DNA of 64,000 bases from a virus. A model generated the notes under the pieces. The model ran no database searches, was not told where the DNA came from, and saw only the letters and a list, made by a program, of their open reading frames with translations. Positions 15,863 through 22,857 of the stretch are shown piece after piece; position 1 is the first letter of the stretch, and every line of letters begins with the position of its first letter. The stretch lies in IMG/VR virus record IMGVR_UViG_3300020572_000005, positions 1 through 64,000 of that record; one strand, written 5' to 3'. The position numbers and the translations under genes were made by a program.

Positions 15863-18211
15863 TCACTGTGCATACTTCAATATTTGCTCTGACACACCCA
15901 CTTGAGTTTGCATTATGCGTACCATTTGGTCCAGTCTATCCAGTTGTGCTGTCATCATACTCATTTGTTCTTCATTGCCAACCATTTGCACAGGTATTGT
16001 CTTGCCATCCGGCAATGGAACCACTGCTTCGGACTGCCCGGCTTCACCTGCTAGCACTGTTGATCCGCCGGGCAACGGAGGAACTATGCCACCGTTGGCA
16101 GCTTGAAAATGCACAGGATCTTGAGGTACTTTCTGCGTTAACCCGTATTTTGCAAGAGCAGACACAGCCGCTGGATCTTGATAATTTTGAATATCAACTG
16201 CTTCACCTCGTTCATGTAAACTTCGTCCCGGTTTACCAATAGGCATGCCGCTGGCAGTTCTACCAGTTCTACCAGCAGCCACTGATTCATCCCATATTCT
16301 TTGTTGGTCTGCAGGGTCTCGCTTGGCACTGTTGATCTGCAACATACCACCGGTTAATTTGTTATACTCAGTTGCGGCAGAAATGACAGAATTTTTAAAT
16401 GTTTCGTTTAGCCCTTCAAAATTTTGTTGGCTACCAGATTTAGCAGTAAATTTTAATATTTTTGTTAAGTCAACTTTTTCAGCCGCTGATGCAGAGCCAG
16501 ATCCTTCAGGTGGTTGAGGACTAGGTTTTGCTGGAGTTGCTCCGCCTGCACTTCCACCTGCACTTGCCGCTGGCTTGGCTGCCGCTGGCTTGGCTGCCGC
16601 TGGCGCCCCGCCTGCACCCCCACCACCGCCCGAAGCAGCAGGTGCTTGTTTGCCACCACCGCCAAAGAGTCCGCTCAAGAAGCCGCCAACCCCACCACCA
16701 CCGCTTCCACCACCTGCAGTAGGCGAAGCGCCTGGCCTTGCTGCGGCCTGCGCGGCGGCACCAGGTTCATCACGTTTTTTAGTTGTGACTCCTGCCGCAT
16801 TAGCCAGTTTGGTCATGGCTTCAATGGTTGCATCAGTGGCGTTGGCAAGTCCTTTCATTCCAGTTGTCACAGGAGTTATACCAGCATTGATTAAATCTTG
16901 TAGTTTATCACGTGATGCACGATTGGCATCCTGCAGATCTGTCATGTTCTGTGTGGTCTTGTCTGTCACCACTTGCGCTTTTTTAGCTGCCGCTTCACGT
17001 TCTTCAATGGTGCCAGTTTCCATCATGGCTTTAATTTTTTGCTGTTCTTGTATGCTCAAGAATGTGTCGTTGTTGGCACCTATTTTAGCAAGTTGTGTAG
17101 CTGAGCCGTTTAGATTTTTTGTTACGTCTGCCTGTGCGGCTGCCATGAATTCAGCCTGCGTAAACGTTTCTTTTCCTGCAACTGCAGCCGCGTTTGGCAT
17201 GGTCAACAACAATTTCTGCGCTTCTGGAGTGTTCAAACTGCCTGACAAGATATTCAAGAAACCTTTGCGAGTTTCCGGAGCCATTTTGTCCAGCATAATC
17301 TGTGTGGATTCGGTCTGTTTGAGTTGTTCAGCAGCCGCTTTGTCGCCCATGGCAGCACGTTGTTCTAACTCTAGTTTGTAGCCAGCATAGCGTTCTTCAG
17401 CCATTGCACTTTCGCGTGACTGTTCTTGTTCTTGTCTATTCTTACCGGTAATTTTTGCTAATAGATCTGTTTCTCTAATATAATTGGCAGCTGCCACCGC
17501 TTGTTCATCTGCGGACATTTTTTGTCGAGCACCCGACAGCATTTGTAGCTTTGTGTAACTAGCAATGCCTTTATTGACCTCATCAACACTGATACCCATG
17601 TCCCGGAACTGTCGCCCCATACCACTCTGTTGTATAGACGATGACACAGCAGCCATTTGGCCAAGACCTTGACTCACCGTGCCACCAAAATTGGCCAGTG
17701 TTGTTGAATTTTCTTTAACAATGCTGACAAACTTATCAAGTTCGTCAGTGCCGTAGTTCATGCGTTTTAAATTATCATAAACGCCTTGCATGCCGTCGGC
17801 TGCTGTGGCACCCATTTCGGACATTTTTTGATAATTGCTGTATAGTAAATCTGCCTGTTTGTTTACAGCCTGTGTGTACTCGCTTGCACCTTTGACCAGT
17901 GTTTTAAGTGCACCACCCACATAAGGAATAAGTCCTAGTAGATCGCCTAATGCATCTGCTACTCCGCCAATGGATTTATTAAATACTGATGCACCAATTT
18001 CACCTTCAGCCAGTTGTTTAGTTAACCCCAGTGCAGAAGTTCCCAGTTGTCCAAGTCCTTTGCTCAGACTAGCAGTAAATCCTTTGATACCAACGGACAT
18101 GTCCATCAGGGCCATTTTGGTTTCAATAGAAACAGCGCCAAGGCGCTTTATCTCGTCCGCCGCTCGCGCTTCGATTTCTGCTTTTTCTTCAGGGGTGTAC
18201 ATACTTGCCAT
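15863..18211 (-). CDS. Tail tape measure protein with M15 peptidase domain
   Basis: A 782-residue protein. Residues 1-470 are helical, with a hydrophobic stretch near 90 ('LLGLIPYVGGALKTL'), as in tape measures. Residues ~478-600 are an Ala/Gly/Pro linker. Residues ~620-705 are an M15 (VanY-like) peptidase: 'SLHERGEAVDI' fits SxHxxGxAxD, and the later 'PVHFQ' gives the third zinc ligand. The end 'VLAGEAGQSEAVVPL' is a C-terminal motif typical of tape measures. It would span the tail tube and, on ejection, cut peptide cross-links. It lies head-to-head with the gp26-like tail chaperone gene. The gp5-like spike in this phage has no lysozyme domain, so this may be the main cell-wall-cutting module. 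Confidence 0.88.
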   Translation of the reverse strand: MASMYTPEEKAEIEARAADEIKRLGAVSIETKMALMDMSVGIKGFTASLSKGLGQLGTSALGLTKQLAEGEIGASVFNKSIGGVADALGDLLGLIPYVGGALKTLVKGASEYTQAVNKQADLLYSNYQKMSEMGATAADGMQGVYDNLKRMNYGTDELDKFVSIVKENSTTLANFGGTVSQGLGQMAAVSSSIQQSGMGRQFRDMGISVDEVNKGIASYTKLQMLSGARQKMSADEQAVAAANYIRETDLLAKITGKNRQEQEQSRESAMAEERYAGYKLELEQRAAMGDKAAAEQLKQTESTQIMLDKMAPETRKGFLNILSGSLNTPEAQKLLLTMPNAAAVAGKETFTQAEFMAAAQADVTKNLNGSATQLAKIGANNDTFLSIQEQQKIKAMMETGTIEEREAAAKKAQVVTDKTTQNMTDLQDANRASRDKLQDLINAGITPVTTGMKGLANATDATIEAMTKLANAAGVTTKKRDEPGAAAQAAARPGASPTAGGGSGGGGVGGFLSGLFGGGGKQAPAASGGGGGAGGAPAAAKPAAAKPAASAGGSAGGATPAKPSPQPPEGSGSASAAEKVDLTKILKFTAKSGSQQNFEGLNETFKNSVISAATEYNKLTGGMLQINSAKRDPADQQRIWDESVAAGRTGRTASGMPIGKPGRSLHERGEAVDIQNYQDPAAVSALAKYGLTQKVPQDPVHFQAANGGIVPPLPGGSTVLAGEAGQSEAVVPLPDGKTIPVQMVGNEEQMSMMTAQLDRLDQMVRIMQTQVGVSEQILKYAQ

Positions 18212-18216
18212 AACTA

Positions 18217-18224
18217 TATTTACC
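18217..18224 (-). promoter_or_regulatory. Late-type box GGTAAATA 5 nt before ATG
   Basis: Six of eight bases match TATAAATA. The 5-nt spacer puts +1 on the A of the tape-measure ATG at 18211. The 25-nt intergenic gap to the divergent gp26-like gene leaves little room for other signals. Confidence 0.45.
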
Positions 18225-18236
18225 TAGGAAAAAATC

Positions 18237-19073
18237 ATGTCAAATAACCCATTAACACAATATTTTAGACAGCCGGCTGTGTATGTTAAATTGCCCAGTG
18301 GCGGAAAATATTATTCTGAAGGCGCAATTGTAATGCCAGCCAATCAAGAACTTCCGGTTTATCCAATGACTGCAATTGATGAAATTACCTACAGAACACC
18401 TGACGCACTGTTCAACGGCAACGCAGTGGTCAATGTTATCAAAAGTTGTATTCCTGCTATCCGGGATCCATGGAGCATTCCTGCCATGGATGTTGACACT
18501 ATTTTGGTTGCAATACGCATGGCCAGTTACGGAACCACAATGGAAATTTCAACCACTTGTCCACATTGTAAAAATGAAGCAGACTACGGAATTGATTTAC
18601 GTACCATGCTGGAAAATATGCGAGCACCTGATTATTCAAAACCTGTAATTGATGGTGATCTTGAAGTGTATTTCAAACCAATGTCCTACCGAAATCTTAA
18701 CGAAAATAACCAGCGTCAGTTTGAAGAACAAAAAATACTACAAATTTTACCAGGCACTGAGATGCCTGATGACCAACGAATGTCTGCGCTCAGTACAGCA
18801 TTGATGAAAATTACAGAGATTACAGTCAGTGCGCTGGCACAAAGTATTGCGGCAGTTAAAACTCCGGCTGCATTGGTCAGTGAACCGGAATACATTGAAG
18901 ACATGCTAAAAAATTGTGATCGACGTCTGTTCAGTAAAATTAGAGATCACATCATTGAAACAAAACTGGCAGCAGAGATGCAGCCATTAAAAATTGTGTG
19001 CGGCGAGTGTACCAAAGACTACTTGCAGGCCATTACCTTGGATATGACAAGTTTTTTCGCGGACGCCTCCTAG
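18237..19073 (+). CDS. 26: Baseplate hub assembly / tail chaperone, gp26-like
   Basis: A 278-residue protein of the T4 baseplate family. 'YGTTMEISTTCPHCKNEADY' near residue 100 and a second Cys pair 'VCGECTKDY' near 255 could bind zinc. T4 gp26 is needed for hub assembly but is not a clear virion component, so it is thought to act as an assembly factor. It has an AGGAAAAA Shine-Dalgarno. The last codons contain a T TTT TTC slippery heptamer, from which a -1 shift leads into a further 76 codons. The gene faces the tape measure, its likely client. Confidence 0.85.
   Translation: MSNNPLTQYFRQPAVYVKLPSGGKYYSEGAIVMPANQELPVYPMTAIDEITYRTPDALFNGNAVVNVIKSCIPAIRDPWSIPAMDVDTILVAIRMASYGTTMEISTTCPHCKNEADYGIDLRTMLENMRAPDYSKPVIDGDLEVYFKPMSYRNLNENNQRQFEEQKILQILPGTEMPDDQRMSALSTALMKITEITVSALAQSIAAVKTPAALVSEPEYIEDMLKNCDRRLFSKIRDHIIETKLAAEMQPLKIVCGECTKDYLQAITLDMTSFFADAS
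19052..19058 (+). promoter_or_regulatory. Probable -1 ribosomal frameshift site T TTT TTC
   Basis: The heptamer fits X XXY YYZ in the gp26 frame (codons AGT TTT TTC), five codons before the gp26 stop. Slippage by -1 continues with CGC GGA CGC into the open frame ending at 19288. This would give a 350-residue product. Confidence 0.6.
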
Positions 19074-19288
19074 TACTGGACTCTGACCAAATTTCCAAAT
19101 GGGTCGACCAATTAGACAAAGAGGCCAAAGCAATAAAATCAGAAGCGTTAAAAATGGTGTGGTACATGCGAGGCGGATTGTCTTACGAGGCTGCACTGAA
19201 TCTCAGTTTTGAGGAACGCAATGCTGTTTCTGAAATTATCAAAGACAATTTAGAGACCACTAAAAAGAGCGGGCTCCCGTTTTTTTAG
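19058..19288 (+). CDS. -1 frame extension of gp26-like chaperone
   Basis: An open frame of 76 codons in the -1 frame relative to gp26: 'RGRLLVLDSDQISKWVDQLD...', ending 'ETTKKSGLPFF'. It includes 'MVWYMRGGLSYEAALNLSFE', which I recall from small proteins next to gp26 in T4-like aquatic phages. There is no ATG at its start. The first is at 19154, inside the conserved part. A GTG at 18998 has no Shine-Dalgarno and would read a shadow of gp26. Expression by frameshifting, as for lambda gpG-gpGT, explains the arrangement best. A separate protein made by re-initiation is the alternative. Confidence 0.65.
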   Translation, partial: RGRLLVLDSDQISKWVDQLDKEAKAIKSEALKMVWYMRGGLSYEAALNLSFEERNAVSEIIKDNLETTKKSGLPFF

Positions 19289-19303
19289 AAAAAAGGTAAA
19301 TCT

Positions 19304-19311
19304 GATAAATA
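19304..19311 (+). promoter_or_regulatory. Late-type box GATAAATA 5 nt before ATG
   Basis: Seven of eight bases match TATAAATA. A 5-nt spacer leads to the endonuclease ATG at 19317. No Shine-Dalgarno is near. Confidence 0.45.
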
Positions 19312-19316
19312 TTAGT

Positions 19317-19937
19317 ATGAAAAATTACTACGTTTACAAATATCTAAGAGAGGACGGTACTCCTTATTATGTGGGCAAGGGCAAAGGAAACAGAGCATAT
19401 CTAAACGGTCGTTCTACACCTAAGCCACCTCAACTCGACCGGATCCATCTTATCAAAGAAAATTTAACCGAGGAAGAGGCATTTGCACTAGAGTGTAAGT
19501 TGATTGCAGAGTATGGCCGTAAGGATCTAGGAACCGGCGTATTGCGTAACCTCACAGATGGTGGTGAGGGCGTATCTGGTAGAATAGCCAACCCCGAGTC
19601 TATCAAAAAACGTGTGGTTAAAAATACAGGTAAAAAACGCACACTAGAGCAAAAGAAACGCATGAGCCAGTCCCAGTTGGTTAGAAAACAAAAATCAAAA
19701 GAAGAACAGCAAGTGATATCAGAAAAAATATCTGCGAATCGCAAAGGTAAAGGTACCGCTCCTAAATCCAAAGAGCATAAAGATAAATTATCTCAACTCA
19801 ATAAAGGAAAGTCTCCTGGCAAGAGATCCGAAGAAACCAAACAAAAAATGCGCAAGCCAAAATCAGAAGCACACCGCAAAGCTATATCAGATGGACGCAA
19901 AGCAAAATATGCTGCTCTTAAGGCACAACAATGCTGA
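19317..19937 (+). CDS. GIY-YIG homing endonuclease with NUMOD3 repeats
   Basis: A 206-residue protein. The GIY-YIG start 'YVYKYLREDGTPYYVGKGKG' is at residues 4-23. 'EENLTEEEAFALECKLIAEY'-type catalytic region lies near 45-65. Lys/Ser-rich repeats of NUMOD3 type follow ('SKEHKDKLSQLNKGKSPGK', 'SEAHRKAISDGRKAKY'). It is a paralogue of the endonuclease beside the portal gene. It lies just after the tail chaperone and overlaps the next gene by 7 nt. No intron boundaries are seen, so it is a free-standing, Seg-like mobile gene. Confidence 0.9.
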   Translation: MKNYYVYKYLREDGTPYYVGKGKGNRAYLNGRSTPKPPQLDRIHLIKENLTEEEAFALECKLIAEYGRKDLGTGVLRNLTDGGEGVSGRIANPESIKKRVVKNTGKKRTLEQKKRMSQSQLVRKQKSKEEQQVISEKISANRKGKGTAPKSKEHKDKLSQLNKGKSPGKRSEETKQKMRKPKSEAHRKAISDGRKAKYAALKAQQC

Positions 19938-20437
19938 ACATAGATCAAGTCAAACAAGATATTGAACAGTGGATTGTGAACTTTGTAGAAGTTCCACATC
20001 CTGCACTGGGCGGCTTTCCGCCCTGTCCTTACGCACGGTCAGCACGATTGAAACGCAGTTACGAAGTGTTTGTTGGATCAGACCCATACTTCGATCTCAA
20101 GAACAGAGCCAGGTACGGCATGGGCAACAAGGAAGTAATTATCTATGCGTATGATCCTACAGAATGGCCACGTGAACTGTTTGCATCTAGCTTGGATCAG
20201 GCCAATCAAGAATTTCTATTAGATGCAGATATGTTGGTGTTGGAAGATCACCCTGCTGACCCAGAAATAGTCAACGGCGTTTCAATGAATCAAGGCACCT
20301 ATGCACTAGCACTGGCACAAAGTCTTGGCGATCTCAACACCAAAGCACAGCAAATGGCGTCAAACGGTTTTTACGATGCGTGGCCCGAGGACTATCTCAC
20401 AGCACTGTTCCAGCACAGGAAAGATCCCAGACTATGA
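19931..20437 (+). CDS. Conserved-looking protein, function unknown
   Basis: A 168-residue protein, not recognised. The N-terminus has 'QWIVNFVEVPHPALGGFPPC' and 'PYARSARL', a Pro/Cys motif that could bind metal or a cofactor. The middle is 'NKEVIIYAYDPTEWPRELF' and 'LDADMLVLEDHPADPEIVNG'. The C-terminus ends in an 'FQHRKDPRL' tail. It begins inside the end of the endonuclease gene and overlaps the next gene by ATGA, so 19931-21990 is a coupled four-gene accessory set. The look is of an enzyme rather than a virion part. Confidence 0.65.
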   Translation: MLNIDQVKQDIEQWIVNFVEVPHPALGGFPPCPYARSARLKRSYEVFVGSDPYFDLKNRARYGMGNKEVIIYAYDPTEWPRELFASSLDQANQEFLLDADMLVLEDHPADPEIVNGVSMNQGTYALALAQSLGDLNTKAQQMASNGFYDAWPEDYLTALFQHRKDPRL

Positions 20438-20865
20438 CTTACCAGTTTGCACGTATCAATCTAGAAAAAACAACATATCAACCCCGAGTAGATTGGTTCT
20501 ACATTACCGAACCCAACATTGCTGAACTGCAAGATATCTACCGAACCTATTGCATCTACAAGCACTTTAGCAGTGTGATGCCGTTGTTTGACAGCCAGTT
20601 CACAGAGCCTGGAATGGAGCTCATTGGCTACAGAGACAGCAACGAATTAGTAGCGTTTTCCATGATGAAACGTTACGACGACAAGAATTTATTAGCCGCA
20701 CAATTTGCTTGGAACTATCGTCAACCCCGACTGCGTTTGGGAATTTCAAGTTTACAAACAGAGTGTGCAATTTACAGAGAGCGAGGATTTGAGTACTTGT
20801 ACTTGGATCAAGCGCATTTGTACAAACAAGACCTTGAAGGTTTTGAAATACTAGGACCACTATAA
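20434..20865 (+). CDS. GNAT-like acetyltransferase (tentative)
   Basis: A 143-residue protein from ATG at 20434, overlapping the previous stop (ATGA). 'YTYRTYCIYKHFSSV'-type helix, 'ELIGYRDSNELVAFSMMKRY' as the central strand pair and 'RLGISSLQTECAIYRERGFE' as a helix before a beta-strand recall the acyl-CoA-binding core of GNAT enzymes. The typical R/QxxGxG/A loop is not clear, so the call is tentative. The target is unknown. An upstream extension to 20380 would overlap the previous gene and has no Shine-Dalgarno. Confidence 0.55.
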   Translation: MTYQFARINLEKTTYQPRVDWFYITEPNIAELQDIYRTYCIYKHFSSVMPLFDSQFTEPGMELIGYRDSNELVAFSMMKRYDDKNLLAAQFAWNYRQPRLRLGISSLQTECAIYRERGFEYLYLDQAHLYKQDLEGFEILGPL

Positions 20866-20866
20866 C

Positions 20867-21205
20867 ATGGCAGATTTATACACAATTTGGGCAGACAAAG
20901 AAGGCGACATCTCAGACTTGGATTGGGTTAACGGAATGAAAAGTTTCTTTGATCATTTGAAATTTGAAGGTAAAATGGAAGACTATCGTATTACTCGTTG
21001 TAAAATGGGTTTCCGTAGCATTGCTGACATGCCCGAATGGATGATACTAATGGAGTTCCGAGACATGGCTCAAATGGATGAAGCATTTCGACGTGTTGCA
21101 CCACTTGAAGGAGAGCTAGAAGCCAAACACAAGTCATTCAATCAATTTGTGTCGGGAACAATACAACATGCATTGTTTCGTGATTGGCCAGATACGTTTG
21201 TATGA
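20867..21205 (+). CDS. Small protein resembling DUF6614
   Basis: A 112-residue protein. 'LYTIWADKEGDISDLDWVNG', 'EDYRITRCKMGFRSI', 'DMAQMDEAFRRVA' and the end 'HALFRDWPDTF' fit my memory of DUF6614, a short alpha+beta family of Proteobacteria that looks like a ferredoxin-fold dimer. Not verified. One nucleotide separates it from the previous stop (TAACATG), and ATGA links it to the next gene, so it is translated with its neighbours. Confidence 0.6.
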   Translation: MADLYTIWADKEGDISDLDWVNGMKSFFDHLKFEGKMEDYRITRCKMGFRSIADMPEWMILMEFRDMAQMDEAFRRVAPLEGELEAKHKSFNQFVSGTIQHALFRDWPDTFV

Positions 21206-21990
21206 ATAAGAGGTACACTGTATTTTCTGGATGTTCGTATACAGCTGGGACAGGCTTTGAATTGGAAAAAAACGAACCAACGCTCTGGGTAAATCAACTA
21301 TATGATAAGTGTTTTTCGCACACTACAAAACTTAACCTTGGCCAGGGCGGTAGATCAAACGCAGGAATTTTTCAAGACACCATGCAAGCACTGGTAAGCT
21401 ATTCAGTTGACTATGCCATTGTTGAATGGACTAATACACCTAGGTACGAGCTAGAGTTAGGGTTTGAATTGTATTCCACTCGTCAGGTGTTTATGCCAAG
21501 AACTCATTGTCCATCAGTCAACACTCATAGTATTAATTATTCTAGTGACTATCTTAATAAGATACGAGATAGATTTACTACGTTAGCACATGACTGTTAT
21601 GAAATATTAAATTTAGTTAATTATGTGAACACTATACTCAAAGTTAGTAAACTTACAAATACACAAGTATTTTTTGTCAATGGCATGTGCTTGTGGGATC
21701 AAGATTTTTTTGCAAAAAAACTCAATTGTCTACCAGATCAATATACCAAATATACACAACAATTATTAAATTCAAACACCAGAAATGATGAGGAAGTTTT
21801 TAAACTCTATCACAAAATGCACAATAACTTTGATAATGAAGGCACAATCAATCAATCGCATTGGTTAAATCTATATAACAGTATGCGTAGTCAACGAATT
21901 GATGTAAATCAAGACAACATACATCCTGGTATTCAATCTAACAATCTGTACGCTGAACAATTTTCTAATACATTAAAACAACTACTTTAA
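21202..21990 (+). CDS. SGNH-hydrolase-like protein
   Basis: A 262-residue protein from ATG at 21202 (ATGA overlap). The N-terminal 'YTVFSGCSYTAGTGFELE' places a GCS in the block I position of SGNH/GDSL hydrolases (usual GDS). 'LNLGQGGRSNAGI' fits the block with Gly. The C-terminal 'DNIHPGIQSNNLYAEQF' has the D-x-x-H of block V. The nucleophile Ser and the Asp/His pair are therefore present. It could be an esterase acting on surface polysaccharide. A second, more divergent member lies at 29555-30307. A hairpin follows the stop. Confidence 0.7.
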   Translation: MNKRYTVFSGCSYTAGTGFELEKNEPTLWVNQLYDKCFSHTTKLNLGQGGRSNAGIFQDTMQALVSYSVDYAIVEWTNTPRYELELGFELYSTRQVFMPRTHCPSVNTHSINYSSDYLNKIRDRFTTLAHDCYEILNLVNYVNTILKVSKLTNTQVFFVNGMCLWDQDFFAKKLNCLPDQYTKYTQQLLNSNTRNDEEVFKLYHKMHNNFDNEGTINQSHWLNLYNSMRSQRIDVNQDNIHPGIQSNNLYAEQFSNTLKQLL

Positions 21991-22009
21991 GAACTTCTTG
22001 CGAAGTTCT
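21990..22009 (+). terminator. Hairpin after SGNH gene, weak terminator
   Basis: AGAACTTC / GAAGTTCT, 8 bp with a TTGC loop, immediately after the stop codon. It is not followed by a T-run on either strand, so termination would be weak. RNA stabilisation is also possible. Confidence 0.45.
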
Positions 22010-22397
22010 ATTGATTTCGCTTTGCTCATCAATGTTTTTTTAATTTCTTTTTTTAGCTATTATCTAGATTACGTGGTCATAGTTCACCGTATGCACGGTG
22101 AACAAAAAACGCCATTATCTGAGTATAGCAGTCATCTATCGTAATGAGATTGTAGTTTCCTACGCGGAGGCGGTTGACCGGTACCCCCTACTCAAGCTTC
22201 ACATATCAACGGAACCCTAGTAACCCGATATAGATCCAAGTCCTATAAGCTGGGGTTGTATCTTTTTCACATAGCCCCGACCATTTGTTGCCTTAAGTTA
22301 GCAATTGCCTTTGACGTCCAAGTCTGAATTGGGTATCCCACCAATCCTCAATGGAGTTGAGCCACGTCGCCCAACACAGTGTCGTAATCGTTGCCTG
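22010..22397. other. Gene-free, hairpin-rich region; structured RNA candidate
   Basis: No convincing coding frame on either strand. Hairpins are dense: GTTCACCGT/ACGGTGAAC at 22082-22103; GTAG/CTAC at 22152-22163; GGAGG-CGGT-TG-ACCG-GTA-CCCCC around 22166-22188; a GGGGTTGTAT/ATAGCCCC pair around 22252-22278; TTGC/GCAA around 22288-22306; TTGGG/CCCAA with inner CTCAA/TTGAG around 22329-22375. Base composition looks less AT-rich than the flanks. Read on the minus strand it would end in TTTTTT (22105-22110), a possible terminator. It lies directly after the nuclease gene at 22398-22826. A structured non-coding RNA, a remnant of a mobile intron, or a decayed gene are all possible. Confidence 0.5.
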
Positions 22398-22826
22398 TTA
22401 AATTTTGTTTATAATGTGTGAGCCATGCACACGAACTTGAATATGGCCGTTGTAATAATCTCGTGATTCTAATACTTGTCTACTGAATTGTTCTCTTGCT
22501 TCGATGTAACTACATTCCGATTTGGAGTTGCAATAGTAAAGTATTTCTCTGGTAAAGTTTTCAGTGCCTAGTTTTTCGATGTCCGAAGTCAATTCTGGGC
22601 TTGACCCATAGTACTCTCTCCAGTCTGAGTCGACCTTTGATCGTATCTTTTTCTTCTTCTTGATGCCGTTCTTTTGTTTTACAGTTTTGTAAGTTGTTTT
22701 GCTAAATTTTGCTAATTTTTTGCCTATGTACTTGCGACCAGTAAGATTATTTGTAATCAAGTAAACAAATCCAACACACTCTTCGGGCAACGTCTCAATT
22801 GGGGTATCTTGATATAGCCATGCCAT
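22398..22826 (-). CDS. GIY-YIG-type nuclease of T4-like phages
   Basis: A 142-residue protein. 'VGFVYLITNNLTGRKYIGKK' is a GIY-YIG start. 'SDWREYYGSSPELTSDIEKL' and 'REILYYCNSKSECSYIEARE' follow, with the expected Arg and Glu. A basic Lys-rich stretch lies between. I know this short family from T4-like phages as putative endonucleases. The ATG at 22826 is chosen; a TTG at 22874 would add 16 residues and overlap the upstream gene. Last gene of the gp55 operon, followed by the structured gene-free region. Confidence 0.75.
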   Translation of the reverse strand: MAWLYQDTPIETLPEECVGFVYLITNNLTGRKYIGKKLAKFSKTTYKTVKQKNGIKKKKKIRSKVDSDWREYYGSSPELTSDIEKLGTENFTREILYYCNSKSECSYIEAREQFSRQVLESRDYYNGHIQVRVHGSHIINKI

Positions 22827-22857
22827 GTGTTGTATGCGATTTATCCTTGCTCTGTAG

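Noticed and set aside
15843-15873. Longer start of the endonuclease at 15873
   Set aside because: It would overlap the tape measure end and lacks a ribosome site; the GIY-YIG domain starts right after the ATG at 15843.
16575-17381. 268-codon plus-strand frame opposite the tape measure
   Set aside because: Ala/Pro/Ser composition arises from the Gly/Ala linker on the other strand; tape measure features on the minus strand are clear.
18998-19058. GTG at 18998 as start of the gene after gp26
   Set aside because: The first 20 residues would be a shadow of gp26 and there is no Shine-Dalgarno; frameshifting explains the frame better.
22082-22103. Hairpin as classical terminator
   Set aside because: The A-run follows on the plus strand and the T-run precedes the stem on the minus strand, so neither strand has stem then T-run.
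22010-22397. Definite group I intron
   Set aside because: A P4-P6-like match to td was noticed, but no P7 pair, guanosine site or interrupted exon gene could be located.
22010-22397. tRNA or tmRNA gene
   Set aside because: No GTTCRA-type T-loop with matching acceptor stem was found.
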